Notes: a model not told the origin generated them from the letters alone. A stretch of 64,000 nt of DNA from Clostridiaceae bacterium (GCA_009911065.1 QXWR01000015.1:37430-101429); one strand, 5' to 3'; positions 18,037 through 26,751 are shown, counted from the first letter of the stretch. Program-made: numbers and translations.

Positions 18037-19185
18037 ATGAGAAGAATATGGATGTGGTTCTATTTGTCATGTAAGCGTCATGTGTTAAAAGGGGCATTTC
18101 TGGTGGTCCTGATGCTTTTGCCAGTGGGCGCGTTTTGGATTTATTGTATGCAGAATAAGGAACAGGGAGGGATTCGGATTGCCCTCTGCCGGGAAAAAGA
18201 GGAGGACCAGAAAAACGAAACCGGATCTGGTTTCGGACAGGGGACAAAGACAAGGCAGGCTGGCAGCGAAGAAGGTGGCGAACTGGAACAGAAACTGGTG
18301 GCAGCTCTCACCGGACGTCCGGCAGATGAAGGACTGTTTCAGTTTTATGAATGTGAGAATGAGCAGCAGGTAAGGGAAGAGGTGGCTTCCCGTCGGGCAG
18401 AATGCGGGTATGTGATCGGAGCTGGACTAAAAGAAAGGCTGGACCGGAAAAATTATAAAAGAGTCATTCGAGTGTATTCCGCCCCTTCCACCATCGCAGC
18501 TTACCTATCTTCTGAAACGGTATTTGCCGCTTTGATTGAATTGTATGACCGGGATTTGTTTGTTCAGTATATCCAAAAGGCTGGAGAAAATGAGAGGTTG
18601 GAATACCCAGACCAGCTTGCGAAAAGAGCCGGACAGTTGTACGATCAGTGGTTGGGAAATGGAAGCACCTTTCATTTTACCTATGAGACCGTGGGACAGG
18701 GGAAAATGCCAGAGGGGGATGGCCTATCAGAAAAAGAAATGGTGTTTTGGGTGCGGGGAATTGTGGCTGTATATGTGTTTGTGGCCGGACTTTATGGGGC
18801 AGCCATGAGCCTGAAAGATGAGAAAAAGGGATTGTTTTTGCAAATTCCCTATAAAAGCCGGACTCTGTGCCAAATGGCAGCCATGGCGGCTCCAGTGTTT
18901 CTAGCAGCGGTTTCCGGGTTGGCGGCTGTGTGGGCGGGAAACTGCAGCCAAGCCTTTGGGTATGAATTGGCAGTGATGACAGCATATGGAGCGGCAGTGG
19001 TTGTGTTTTCCTGGGGAGTTCGTCTGGTGTGCGGCAGAGAGGAGCTGGTGTGCTGTCTGATTCCGTTTTTTTTGGTGGGAAGCCTGGTTTTTTGTCCGGT
19101 TTTTCTGGATATTGGAAAATATATGCCAGAGTTTCGTCTTTGGGGACGGTTGTTTTTGCCAGGATATTATATAAGGATGTTCTAA
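18037..19185 (+). CDS. ABC-2-type permease component 2
   Basis: The 382-residue protein has the same architecture as the gene before it: one N-terminal helix (FLVVLMLLPVGAFWIYCM), a long hydrophilic loop of about 200 residues and a C-terminal group of helices (VRGIVAVYVFVAGLYGAAMS, MAAMAAPVFLAAVSGLAAVWA, LVCCLIPFFLVGSLVFCPVF). The parallel organisation suggests an old duplication and a heterodimeric permease. The ribosome site is weak (AAAGGTGG, some 13 bases before the ATG). No terminator follows; the next gene has its own promoter. Confidence 0.75.
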   Translation: MRRIWMWFYLSCKRHVLKGAFLVVLMLLPVGAFWIYCMQNKEQGGIRIALCREKEEDQKNETGSGFGQGTKTRQAGSEEGGELEQKLVAALTGRPADEGLFQFYECENEQQVREEVASRRAECGYVIGAGLKERLDRKNYKRVIRVYSAPSTIAAYLSSETVFAALIELYDRDLFVQYIQKAGENERLEYPDQLAKRAGQLYDQWLGNGSTFHFTYETVGQGKMPEGDGLSEKEMVFWVRGIVAVYVFVAGLYGAAMSLKDEKKGLFLQIPYKSRTLCQMAAMAAPVFLAAVSGLAAVWAGNCSQAFGYELAVMTAYGAAVVVFSWGVRLVCGREELVCCLIPFFLVGSLVFCPVFLDIGKYMPEFRLWGRLFLPGYYIRMF

Positions 19186-19243
19186 GGTTGTTCTGTTTCA
19201 TGTTACGGTTTACGGGCGGGAAAAAGTTTATTTGGTTTTCTAC

Positions 19244-19273
19244 TTGTAAATTGCCTGGTATCTGTTATATAAT
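19244..19273 (+). promoter_or_regulatory. Promoter of the L,D-transpeptidase gene
   Basis: TTGTAA at 19244-19249 and TATAAT at 19268-19273 with an 18-base spacer. The expected start point near 19280 rules out a TTG at 19279 as a usable start codon and favours ATG 19330. Confidence 0.6.
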
Positions 19274-19329
19274 AATACTTGGCTGTGCCGGCAGAGCAAA
19301 GAAAAATCAATGAAAAAAGACCGGATGGG

Positions 19330-21300
19330 ATGTCTAAACAAACAGACAGCGATGAATCAGAGCCAGAAATCATTTCGGAGGGCAGCTTTCACATTATGGA
19401 AGAAAGATATGCAAAAAAAGGCACGCCGCAAAATCGTGCAAATCAAAAAAATAGACCAGCCCAAGTGCAGGGAAGCACAGAAAAGGGCAGGGATAAGAAC
19501 GGACCGAAAGGAAGCGGAGCCAAGAAGGCGGCTCTTGTGACAGCGGCCGTTCTTTCTGGCCTGACCGTTTCAGCGGCTGGCGCTTATACATATATGGGTC
19601 TTCAGTACCGGGATGTATTTTTTCCCAATACAAAGATCAATGGACTGGATGCTTCCGGAAAAAATGTGGAGCAGGTAAAACAGATGATTGATGATGGGAT
19701 GGATGAATATACCCTGAATCTGGAGGAGCGGGGCGGAGTGACTGAGCAGATCGGCGGTGAGGAGATCGGGCTTCATTCTGAATACGACGGTTCCCTGGAA
19801 CAGCTTTTGGCTGGCCAGGAACTTATGCGCTGGGGACTTCATTGGCTGGAAGGTTCAGAGCACACGATTGAAACCATGATTGTGTACGATTCGGACAAGC
19901 TTAATCAGGCGGTAGACGGACTGGATTGTATGGATGAATCCAAAACCGAACTGCCGGAAAATGCGTATTTGTCCCAATATCAACAGGGGATTGGATATGA
20001 GGTGATCCCGGAGCAGGGGGGAACCCGCGTGGTGCCGGAGAAAGTTCGCCAAGGTGTGGCAGATGCGATTACGAACCTGCAGGATCGCGTTTCTCTGGAA
20101 GAGCTGGACGCTTATGAAAAAGCCAGAATTACCAAAGAGGACCCAGCTCTTAACGCACAGGCAGAAGAGTGGAATAAATATGTAAATGTTACCGTGACCT
20201 ATCAGTTTGGCAATCAGACTCAGGTGCTGGACGGAGATACCATTCATACCTGGATGACAGAAGATGACCAGGGCGGGCTGATTTTAGATGAAGACAAAGT
20301 AGCAGAATATGTAGCGGAACTGGCAAAAAATTATGATACGGCATATCAGCCAAAGACTTTAAGGACAGCCTATGGAAGCACAGTAACCATTACTGGCGGC
20401 AACTATGGCTGGCGGATTAACCGGAAAGCAGAGGCAGCCGCCCTTTCAGAAATTATCCGTTCGGGAAAAAGTCAGGAGCGAGAGCCAGTCTACTCTCAGA
20501 CGGCTGCATCCAGGGGAGAGAGGGATTATGGCAATACTTATGTGGAGATTAATCTGACCGCCCAGCATCTCTACTTTTATAAAAACGGTGAGCTTTTGGT
20601 GGAATCGGATTTTGTGTCAGGAAACGAGTCAAGAGGCATGAGTACTCCTGCAGGTGCGTTTCCCCTGACTTATAAACAGAGAAACGCCACGCTGCGAGGG
20701 GAAGGTTATGCCACTCCGGTATCCTACTGGATGCCTTTTAACGGAGGAATCGGAATGCATGATGCAGGATGGAGAGGCAGTTTTGGAGGAAAGATATACA
20801 AGACCAATGGCTCCCATGGCTGTATCAATCTTCCGCCTTCTGTGGCAAAGACGATTTATGAAAACATTACCTCAGGGATTCCGGTGTTGTGTTATCATCT
20901 GGACGGAACAAACAAAGGAACGACATCTTCGCCGCCAAAGTCAGCTTCTGTGGCGCCAACCGCCCCAACTTCGGCTCCGCCGCCGACACCAGAGACTGCA
21001 CCTTTGCCAGTGGAGAGCGAGACCGTTTTAGAGACGCTTCCAGCAGAAACGGCGCCGCAAGAGACAGGGCCAGTGGAAGGCGGGCCGTCATCTGGAGAGA
21101 CAAATCCAGTTGGTCCAGGATTTACAGAAGCTCCGGCTGGACCGGGAGAAACCGCTCCAAATCCGCCGCAGCCGGAAAATCCTCCGGCGCCTTCGGAACC
21201 AGCGCCTGTGGAAACCCCTGCAGCACCGGCTCCGGATATGTCCGGCGGCCCAGGAGTTGTCGATACACCTGCACCGGCTCCCGTGGGTCCGGGAGTGTAG
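19330..21300 (+). CDS. L,D-transpeptidase (YkuD) with PG-binding-4 domains and Pro-rich tail
   Basis: Makes 3-3 peptidoglycan cross-links or attaches molecules to peptidoglycan. From ATG 19330 the protein has a cytoplasmic Lys/Gln-rich segment, one membrane helix at about residues 67-90 (AALVTAAVLSGLTVSAAGAY), one or two YkuD-associated PG_binding_4 domains and the YkuD catalytic domain. That domain carries IGMHDAGW and SHGCINL, with the nucleophile Cys near residue 498 and the catalytic His before it. A tail of about 115 residues is made of Pro, Ala, Glu and Thr, a probable wall-spanning or disordered spacer. The ribosome site is weak. It has its own promoter and a strong terminator, so it is probably monocistronic despite the ABC genes upstream. 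Confidence 0.92.
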   Translation: MSKQTDSDESEPEIISEGSFHIMEERYAKKGTPQNRANQKNRPAQVQGSTEKGRDKNGPKGSGAKKAALVTAAVLSGLTVSAAGAYTYMGLQYRDVFFPNTKINGLDASGKNVEQVKQMIDDGMDEYTLNLEERGGVTEQIGGEEIGLHSEYDGSLEQLLAGQELMRWGLHWLEGSEHTIETMIVYDSDKLNQAVDGLDCMDESKTELPENAYLSQYQQGIGYEVIPEQGGTRVVPEKVRQGVADAITNLQDRVSLEELDAYEKARITKEDPALNAQAEEWNKYVNVTVTYQFGNQTQVLDGDTIHTWMTEDDQGGLILDEDKVAEYVAELAKNYDTAYQPKTLRTAYGSTVTITGGNYGWRINRKAEAAALSEIIRSGKSQEREPVYSQTAASRGERDYGNTYVEINLTAQHLYFYKNGELLVESDFVSGNESRGMSTPAGAFPLTYKQRNATLRGEGYATPVSYWMPFNGGIGMHDAGWRGSFGGKIYKTNGSHGCINLPPSVAKTIYENITSGIPVLCYHLDGTNKGTTSSPPKSASVAPTAPTSAPPPTPETAPLPVESETVLETLPAETAPQETGPVEGGPSSGETNPVGPGFTEAPAGPGETAPNPPQPENPPAPSEPAPVETPAAPAPDMSGGPGVVDTPAPAPVGPGV

Positions 21301-21369
21301 GCAAGAGGAATGTTACCACTTTACAATGTTAATGTTATCAGCAAGAGGATAAAAGGTTCATAAAATAAT

Positions 21370-21413
21370 AAATGGGATAACGTGAAAAGGTTCTTTTCCG
21401 CGTTATCCCATTT
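21370..21413. terminator. Bidirectional intrinsic terminator
   Basis: AAATGGGATAACG (21370-21382) pairs perfectly with CGTTATCCCATTT (21401-21413). It separates the L,D-transpeptidase gene from the convergent uxaC; A/T-rich flanks favour minus-strand termination. Confidence 0.85.
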
Positions 21414-21478
21414 CTGATTGGTCTGTACCACTTTGGGAAAATTCTACAAAGCTATATCAGGCGTGAACTTTGACCATA

Positions 21479-22882
21479 TTACAGGTGAAATCCAAAATAT
21501 TTCACAGCATTCTTGTAACAAATTCCTTCTACAATCTGTTTTAATGCTTTCTGGTCATCTGGATATTCTCCATTTTCAACCCAGCCACCTAACAGTTCAC
21601 ACAGAATCCGGCGGAAATATTCGTGCCGGGTATAAGATAGGAAGCTTCTGGAATCTGTCAGCATACCAATAAAATTCCCCAGGCATCCTAAGTTGGCCAG
21701 ACTGGTCATCTGTGCTGTCATTCCCTGTTTGTGGTCATTGAACCACCAGGCAGAACCCTGCTGTAACTTGCCCTGTGCAGACGGGTCCTGGAAACATCCA
21801 AGGATTGTGCCAATGGAAGCGTCATCATTGGGATTGAGGGAATAAATGATGGTTCTTGGAATCTCATTGGTGGCGCTTAATGCGTTGAGGAAATCTGCCA
21901 TTTGAGCAGAGGGAGCATAGTTGTTGATACAGTCAAAGCCAGTGTCAGGACCTAACTGCTGGTACATATAGGCATTGTTGTCCCGCTTGCAGCCATAGTG
22001 AAGCTGCATGGCCCAGCCCAGACGATGGTATTCTTTTGCCAAAAAGAGCATAAACGCAGTTTTATATTTCAGCTCTTCTTCTTTGGAGATGGATTTTCCA
22101 GCAAGGGCTTTGGCGATGATGGCATCCACTTCCTCGTCAGAGGCAGGAACATACATCACATACTCCAAAGCATGGTCGGAAACCAGACATCCCATAGAGT
22201 GGAAAAATTCCAGCCGGTTTTTAAGAGCTTCTTTTAAGGAAGAAAAATCTTTGATTGTAATGCCGCTGACCTGGGACAGTTTGTCAATGTAGGCGGCATA
22301 GTCCGGTTTTTCCACGTTGTTTGCCTTGTCCGGTCTCCAGGCAGGAAGCACCTGTACGTCAAAAGAAGAATCCTCTGCAATCTTTTTGTGCCATTCCAGA
22401 GAGTCTACCGGATCGTCTGTAGTACACAACAAGGTTACATTGGAAGCTTTAATCAAACTGCGCACGGTCCATTTATTTTGAAGCTGTTCATTGCACAGAT
22501 TCCATACCTCTTCTGCTGTGTCGCCGCACAGATGGCCTGTGTAGCCGAAATAGCGCTGCAGCTCAAGATGACTCCAATGATACAAAGGATTTCCAATAAG
22601 CTTTTCCAGAGTCTCGGCCCACTTTTGAAATTTCTCCCGGTCAGTGGCATCTCCGGTGATGTATTTTTCTTCCACGCCGTTGGAGCGCATCTGCCGCCAT
22701 TTATAATGGTCGCCTCCCAGCCATACCTGGGTAATATTGTCAAAACGCCGGTCGTCGGCAATTTCCTGTGGGTTAATATGGCAGTGGTAGTCCAAAATCG
22801 GCATGAGTTCTGCATAATTGTGGAACAGCTTTTGAGCAGATTCGGTTGACAGAAGAAAATCTTTGTCCATAAATGCTTTCAT
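21479..22882 (-). CDS. uxaC: Uronate (glucuronate/galacturonate) isomerase
   Basis: UxaC interconverts D-glucuronate and D-fructuronate, and D-galacturonate and D-tagaturonate, the first step of intracellular hexuronate breakdown. The 467-residue product matches the amidohydrolase-like family throughout: N-terminal metal-site motif DYHCHINPQEIADDRRF, the VWLGGDHYKWRQMRSNG segment, LLCTTDDPVDSLEWH, and LNPNDDASIGTILGCFQ with WWFNDHKQGM near the end. AGGAGG precedes the ATG by 9 bases. It is the second gene after lacI (21-base gap), so it is transcribed from the operator-controlled promoter upstream of lacI. Confidence 0.97.
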   Translation of the reverse strand: MKAFMDKDFLLSTESAQKLFHNYAELMPILDYHCHINPQEIADDRRFDNITQVWLGGDHYKWRQMRSNGVEEKYITGDATDREKFQKWAETLEKLIGNPLYHWSHLELQRYFGYTGHLCGDTAEEVWNLCNEQLQNKWTVRSLIKASNVTLLCTTDDPVDSLEWHKKIAEDSSFDVQVLPAWRPDKANNVEKPDYAAYIDKLSQVSGITIKDFSSLKEALKNRLEFFHSMGCLVSDHALEYVMYVPASDEEVDAIIAKALAGKSISKEEELKYKTAFMLFLAKEYHRLGWAMQLHYGCKRDNNAYMYQQLGPDTGFDCINNYAPSAQMADFLNALSATNEIPRTIIYSLNPNDDASIGTILGCFQDPSAQGKLQQGSAWWFNDHKQGMTAQMTSLANLGCLGNFIGMLTDSRSFLSYTRHEYFRRILCELLGGWVENGEYPDDQKALKQIVEGICYKNAVKYFGFHL

Positions 22883-22903
22883 TGATAGAATCCTCCTTTT
22901 AAA

Positions 22904-23905
22904 TTAAAATTTGGTGGTTGCTCTTTTTATCAAATCGGCGGCAATGTTGGTTCGCGAAGGAACGCTGACGCCGTTGAAAACTCCCATGAGTGTGGTGATG
23001 GCTGTGGAACAAAGGGCTTCCACCCGGCTGTCAATGGAAGTCAGTTCTGGGTCTGTACACACAGCATAAACAGAATTATTATAGCCGATAATGCTGAAAT
23101 CATCCGGAATACTTCTTTTGACAGCATGGGCATACTTGACTGCTCCAACAGCAAGGGTGTCGTCAGAAGCCAGTACCGCATCAAAAAAAACACCTTTCTG
23201 GTGAAGCTGCATCAGCAGATCTCTGGCGGCGAGAACATTCTTGGGACACTGGCAGATATAATCTTCCCGCACTGGGAGTCCATGTCCTTTTAGCGCATCC
23301 TGATACCCGGAAAGTTTATTCTTTCCACTGTAAGAATGACTGGTATACAGATAGAGGATGCTGCGGCACCCAGAGGCGATAAGCTTTCCGGCAGCATGAT
23401 GGGTGGCGGACCGGTCGTCGCATAAGGTGCAGTAAATATTATCCCCTTCCAGATAACCATTGACCAATAAAACCGGAAGCTCTTTGGCAGCTTCAATAAT
23501 GTAGTGATTGTCATCTGGATTCATCTCAATAAACTTGGAACCAGCCAATATGAGAGCATCCACTTTCTTGGAATGAAGCAGCTCAAAATACTTTTGTTTG
23601 GTTTTCAGAGAGCTGCCGGTACAACATAAAATCGAGTCGTATCCATATCCCCGAAGACCCTGCTCCAAATAGTAGATGGCATGGGCAAGATAAGGGTCCG
23701 AGGAGTCGGAGCACATGATGCCAATGGTCTGAATGGTACCCAGCCCCAGCCCTCGGGCAAAAACATTCGGCGTGTAACCAAGTTCATCCATAACCTGTAA
23801 CACCAGGGTTCTGGTACGCTCGCTCACATTGGGACTGCCGTTGAGGACACGGGAAACCGTGGCTATGGAGACCCCGGCTTTTTTTGATACATCGTAAATG
23901 TTCAT
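22904..23905 (-). CDS. LacI-family transcriptional regulator of uronate genes
   Basis: The 333-residue protein opens with the LacI helix-turn-helix (MNIYDVSKKAGVSIATVSRV) and hinge (LNGSPNVSERTRTLVLQVMDELGY), followed by a periplasmic-binding-protein-like sugar domain. It is cotranscribed with uxaC and divergent from uxaA. Two near-identical 14-bp palindromes, TGTAAGTACTTACA and TGTAAGTGCTTACA, lie exactly on the two divergent start points. This makes it the probable repressor of both arms and of itself. The inducer is likely a hexuronate or a pathway intermediate (inference). Confidence 0.93.
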   Translation of the reverse strand: MNIYDVSKKAGVSIATVSRVLNGSPNVSERTRTLVLQVMDELGYTPNVFARGLGLGTIQTIGIMCSDSSDPYLAHAIYYLEQGLRGYGYDSILCCTGSSLKTKQKYFELLHSKKVDALILAGSKFIEMNPDDNHYIIEAAKELPVLLVNGYLEGDNIYCTLCDDRSATHHAAGKLIASGCRSILYLYTSHSYSGKNKLSGYQDALKGHGLPVREDYICQCPKNVLAARDLLMQLHQKGVFFDAVLASDDTLAVGAVKYAHAVKRSIPDDFSIIGYNNSVYAVCTDPELTSIDSRVEALCSTAITTLMGVFNGVSVPSRTNIAADLIKRATTKF

Positions 23906-24019
23906 CCGACCGTTTCCTTTCCGCAGGCGCCGCCAGATGTTGTACGCTCTAACAGTTGAAAGGCACGAACTGTTGAGACAGATCAGAACCGGGCCGTGCT
24001 TTTTTCTAAAAAATACTTC

Positions 24020-24033
24020 TGTAAGTACTTACA
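24020..24033. promoter_or_regulatory. LacI-type operator O1 (lacI-uxaC side)
   Basis: TGTAAGTACTTACA is a perfect 14-bp palindrome, positioned about +4 to +17 of the lacI-uxaC transcript. Confidence 0.8.
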
Positions 24034-24043
24034 TAATGGTCTT

Positions 24044-24072
24044 ATTATACCCATCCTTTTGCAAGAATGCAA
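24044..24072 (-). promoter_or_regulatory. Promoter of lacI-uxaC
   Basis: Minus strand TTGCAT (24072-24067), 17 bases, TATAAT (24049-24044). The expected start point, near 24037, abuts the operator at 24020-24033. Confidence 0.82.
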
Positions 24073-24123
24073 GGGGTTTATTGTTATTTTATACTTATTT
24101 TAGAAAATAATTTTCTTTTATAC

Positions 24124-24152
24124 TTGACTTATGCACAAGGATTCTGTAAAAT
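24124..24152 (+). promoter_or_regulatory. Promoter of uxaA
   Basis: TTGACT (24124-24129), 17 bases, TAAAAT (24147-24152). The start point is expected near 24159, inside the operator at 24156-24169. Confidence 0.8.
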
Positions 24153-24155
24153 GGC

Positions 24156-24169
24156 TGTAAGTGCTTACA
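24156..24169. promoter_or_regulatory. LacI-type operator O2 (uxaA side)
   Basis: TGTAAGTGCTTACA differs from O1 only at one central base and overlaps the uxaA start point. Centre-to-centre spacing to O1 is 136 bases, which would allow looping. Confidence 0.8.
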
Positions 24170-24225
24170 AATCAAGATCTTCCTAAAACCATTCATTTGC
24201 GGAAATTCAGCAGTAATTCCAGTTT

Positions 24226-24260
24226 CGGTTTTGGATTCCGACGTAGAATCCGAAAAACCG
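24226..24260 (+). other. Stable hairpin in the uxaA leader
   Basis: A 7-bp stem (CGGTTTT with AAAACCG), a two-base bulge and a 6-bp stem (GGATTC with GAATCC) enclose a 7-base loop. No U-run follows, so it is more likely an mRNA stability or processing element than a terminator. Confidence 0.5.
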
Positions 24261-24304
24261 ATGGGGAATTTTAAAACCCGAATAAAAGAAAAAAGGAGAA
24301 CAAA

Positions 24305-25786
24305 ATGCAGGATTTTATCAGGATACACGATGAGGATAACGTTGCAGTTGCGCTGCGTCCGATAGCTTTGGGTGAACATCTTACCGTGGGAACGTATCAG
24401 GTGGAGACCCAGGAGGAGATTCCACAGGGGCATAAGTTTGCCTTAAAGCCGATTAGAAAGGGAGAAGCTGTGATGAAATATGGCTTTTCCATTGGGAATG
24501 CAAAGGAGGATATTCCGGCAGGGGGCTGGGTTCATGTACATAATATAAAGACTGGTTTGGGAGATCTGCTTACCTATCAGTATGAGCCGGCAGTTTCTCC
24601 TTTAAAAGAGACGGAACATGCTTTTTTTGACGGCTACCGCCGCAGAGACGGCAAAGTGGGAGTTCGCAATGAGATCTGGATTATTCCCACTGTGGGCTGT
24701 GTCAATTCTATTGCAAAAGCTCTTGAAAAGAAGGCGCAGAAGTTGGTGAACGGCACAGTGGAGGAGGTAGTTGCCTTTCCCCATCCTTATGGGTGTTCTC
24801 AGATGGGGGATGACCAGGAACATACCAGAACCGTGCTGGCAGATTTGATTTGTCATCCGAATGCAGGCGGGGTACTGGTTTTGGGATTAGGATGCGAGAA
24901 CAGTAACATTCCGGTATTAAAGGAATATTTGGGAGAATATGATGAGCAGCGGGTGAAGTTTCTCCAATGCCAGGATGTGGAGGATGAACAGAAAGAGGCC
25001 ATGAAGCTTCTGGAAGAACTGGCTGTATATGCAGGAGCATTTTCCAGAGAGAAGATTGATGCCAGCGAGCTGATTATCGGGATGAAGTGCGGAGGTTCGG
25101 ACGGATTGTCCGGCATTACGGCCAATCCCGTTGTGGGAGGATTTTCTGACCTGCTCATTTCCAAGGGAGGAACCACCATACTTACGGAAGTGCCGGAGAT
25201 GTTTGGAGCTGAGACCATTCTTATGAACCGCTGTGAGACGCCAAAACTGTTTGAGAAGACGGTAGATTTGATCAATGATTTTAAGAATTATTTTACAAGC
25301 CATAACCAGACCATCTATGAGAATCCGTCTCCAGGGAATAAAAAGGGAGGAATTTCCACTTTGGAGGACAAGTCTTTAGGATGTACACAAAAGTCTGGAA
25401 GCGCTCCGGTAAAGGGAGTATTAGCTTATGGAGAGCCGGTGAAGGAGAAGGGGTTAAATCTTCTTTCCGCTCCGGGAAACGACCTGGTGGCATCTACAGC
25501 TTTGGCTGTTTCCGGCGCTCATATTGTGCTGTTTACCACCGGAAGAGGAACTCCATTTGCCTCTCCGGTTCCCACCGTGAAGATTTCCAGCAATTCCAAT
25601 CTGGCGGGACATAAGGATAACTGGATTGATTTTAACGCAGGTCGTATGGTGGAGGACAAGACAAGAGAAGAGCTGGCCAAGGAATTGTTTGACTACGTTC
25701 TTTGTGTGGCTTCGGGCCGGAAGGTAAAGGCAGAAGAAGCAGGCTTTCACGATATGGCGATTTTCAAGCAGGGAGTTACCTTATAA
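24305..25786 (+). CDS. uxaA: Altronate dehydratase
   Basis: UxaA dehydrates D-altronate to 2-keto-3-deoxygluconate in galacturonate breakdown. The 493-residue product is the full fused form: an N-terminal SAF domain (residues about 1-95, VAVALRPIALGEHL) and a C-terminal UxaA catalytic domain with EIWIIPTVGCVNSIAKALEK, FPHPYGCSQMGDD, LGLGCENSN, MKCGGSDGLSGITANPVVG and LFTTGRGTPFASPVPTVKI. An AAGGAG site precedes the ATG. Expression should be repressed by the LacI protein through the operator at its start point. The reductase UxaB that would supply altronate is not in the window. Confidence 0.95.
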   Translation: MQDFIRIHDEDNVAVALRPIALGEHLTVGTYQVETQEEIPQGHKFALKPIRKGEAVMKYGFSIGNAKEDIPAGGWVHVHNIKTGLGDLLTYQYEPAVSPLKETEHAFFDGYRRRDGKVGVRNEIWIIPTVGCVNSIAKALEKKAQKLVNGTVEEVVAFPHPYGCSQMGDDQEHTRTVLADLICHPNAGGVLVLGLGCENSNIPVLKEYLGEYDEQRVKFLQCQDVEDEQKEAMKLLEELAVYAGAFSREKIDASELIIGMKCGGSDGLSGITANPVVGGFSDLLISKGGTTILTEVPEMFGAETILMNRCETPKLFEKTVDLINDFKNYFTSHNQTIYENPSPGNKKGGISTLEDKSLGCTQKSGSAPVKGVLAYGEPVKEKGLNLLSAPGNDLVASTALAVSGAHIVLFTTGRGTPFASPVPTVKISSNSNLAGHKDNWIDFNAGRMVEDKTREELAKELFDYVLCVASGRKVKAEEAGFHDMAIFKQGVTL

Positions 25787-25913
25787 AAGCCATACCGATC
25801 TGTCAAATAATTCGCGGTTTTAAAATAACCAAATCCAGCTGGCAATTCATTTGGCTCATGGGTATAAAATTCTTCCGGGATGACAGCATAAGGAGTGGCA
25901 GAGGGAAAACAAA

Positions 25914-25943
25914 ATGAAAACAAAAGGGCGTGTGGGTATATGA
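25914..25943 (+). CDS. Nine-codon leader ORF overlapping iclR
   Basis: An ATG at 25914 preceded by AGAGGG at about 9 bases encodes MKTKGRVGI and stops with TGA at 25941-25943, which overlaps the iclR ATG as ATGA. The iclR start itself has no good ribosome site, so this mini-ORF may load ribosomes for it. Coding status is inference from spacing alone. Confidence 0.35.
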   Translation: MKTKGRVGI

Positions 25944-26701
25944 AATTAAACCGTACAGCACAGAGAACTGTGGAGATTTTGAAATTGGTTTCCAAAAATC
26001 CGGAAGGAATAACCCTGGATGAGATTTGCGAGAAATTAGATCTTCCCAAAACCAGCGCTTATGATATTGTCACAACGCTGGCAGAGATGGGAATGGTGAA
26101 GGTGGACAAAGGAGTGCGCCAGCGGTATACCATTGGGCTGATGGCTTACCGGATTGGGATTCGCTACACCAACAATCTGGATTTTATCGGGGTAATGGAA
26201 CCCGAGGTGCGTACCTTTGCCAAAGAGGTGGGAAAGACGGTGTTTTTTGGTGTGCAGTCGGATTATGAGGTGGTGTATCTGTGCAAGGCGGAGCCGGAGA
26301 ACCCCATTATCACCACAGCTACTGTGGGGACAAAGAACCCAATGTACTGCACTTCCCTGGGGAAGGCAATTCTGGCTTTTTGCGACGAGGAAACCTTTAG
26401 CCAGATTCTTGGCCGGATTCAGTTTTCAAAAAAAACCGAGAAAACAATTTTGAATCGGGAATCGTTGATAAGAGAATTGGACAAAGTAAGAGAGCTGGGA
26501 TATGCCCTGGATGAACGGGAGCTGGAAGATCACATGGAATGCGTCGGCGCTCCGGTATTTGGCGCTGATGGCAGTGTGCTGGGAGCGATCAGCGTGTCCA
26601 GTCTTTATAAGCCTACAGAGGATTATGACGGGCTGGGACGGATGGTGGCAAAAAAAGCGGAGGAGCTTTCCAAAATGTTGGGTTATCTTGGAAAAAAATA
26701 A
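25940..26701 (+). CDS. IclR-family transcriptional regulator (KdgR-like)
   Basis: The 253-residue product has an N-terminal winged helix (RTAQRTVEILKLVSKNPEGITLDEICEKLDLPKTSAYDIV) and a C-terminal IclR effector domain with the conserved CTSLGKAILAF and GYALDERELEDHMECVGAPVF motifs. IclR proteins of this type (KdgR) sense KDG or related pectin/uronate intermediates. It sits between uxaA and the KDPG aldolase gene, and a perfect 16-bp palindrome lies just after the aldolase promoter. Regulation of eda-kdgK is therefore the natural reading (inference). I choose ATG 25940 from the domain start; an upstream GTG at 25895 has its purine stretch too close. Confidence 0.92.
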   Translation: MKLNRTAQRTVEILKLVSKNPEGITLDEICEKLDLPKTSAYDIVTTLAEMGMVKVDKGVRQRYTIGLMAYRIGIRYTNNLDFIGVMEPEVRTFAKEVGKTVFFGVQSDYEVVYLCKAEPENPIITTATVGTKNPMYCTSLGKAILAFCDEETFSQILGRIQFSKKTEKTILNRESLIRELDKVRELGYALDERELEDHMECVGAPVFGADGSVLGAISVSSLYKPTEDYDGLGRMVAKKAEELSKMLGYLGKK

Positions 26702-26711
26702 TAATTTCCTG

Positions 26712-26740
26712 TTGACAAATTCATGGGTAACGATTAATAT
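26712..26740 (+). promoter_or_regulatory. Promoter of eda-kdgK
   Basis: TTGACA (26712-26717), 17 bases, TAATAT (26735-26740). The start point is expected near 26747, just before the palindromes at 26752-26786. Confidence 0.82.
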
Positions 26741-26751
26741 GTAAATATAAG

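Larger units (their letters stand above)
23906..24304. other. Divergent control region between lacI-uxaC and uxaA
   Basis: This 399-base stretch has no gene. It holds two back-to-back sigma-A promoters, a LacI-type palindrome at each start point, and a uxaA leader of about 145 bases containing a strong hairpin at 24226-24260. Confidence 0.8.
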
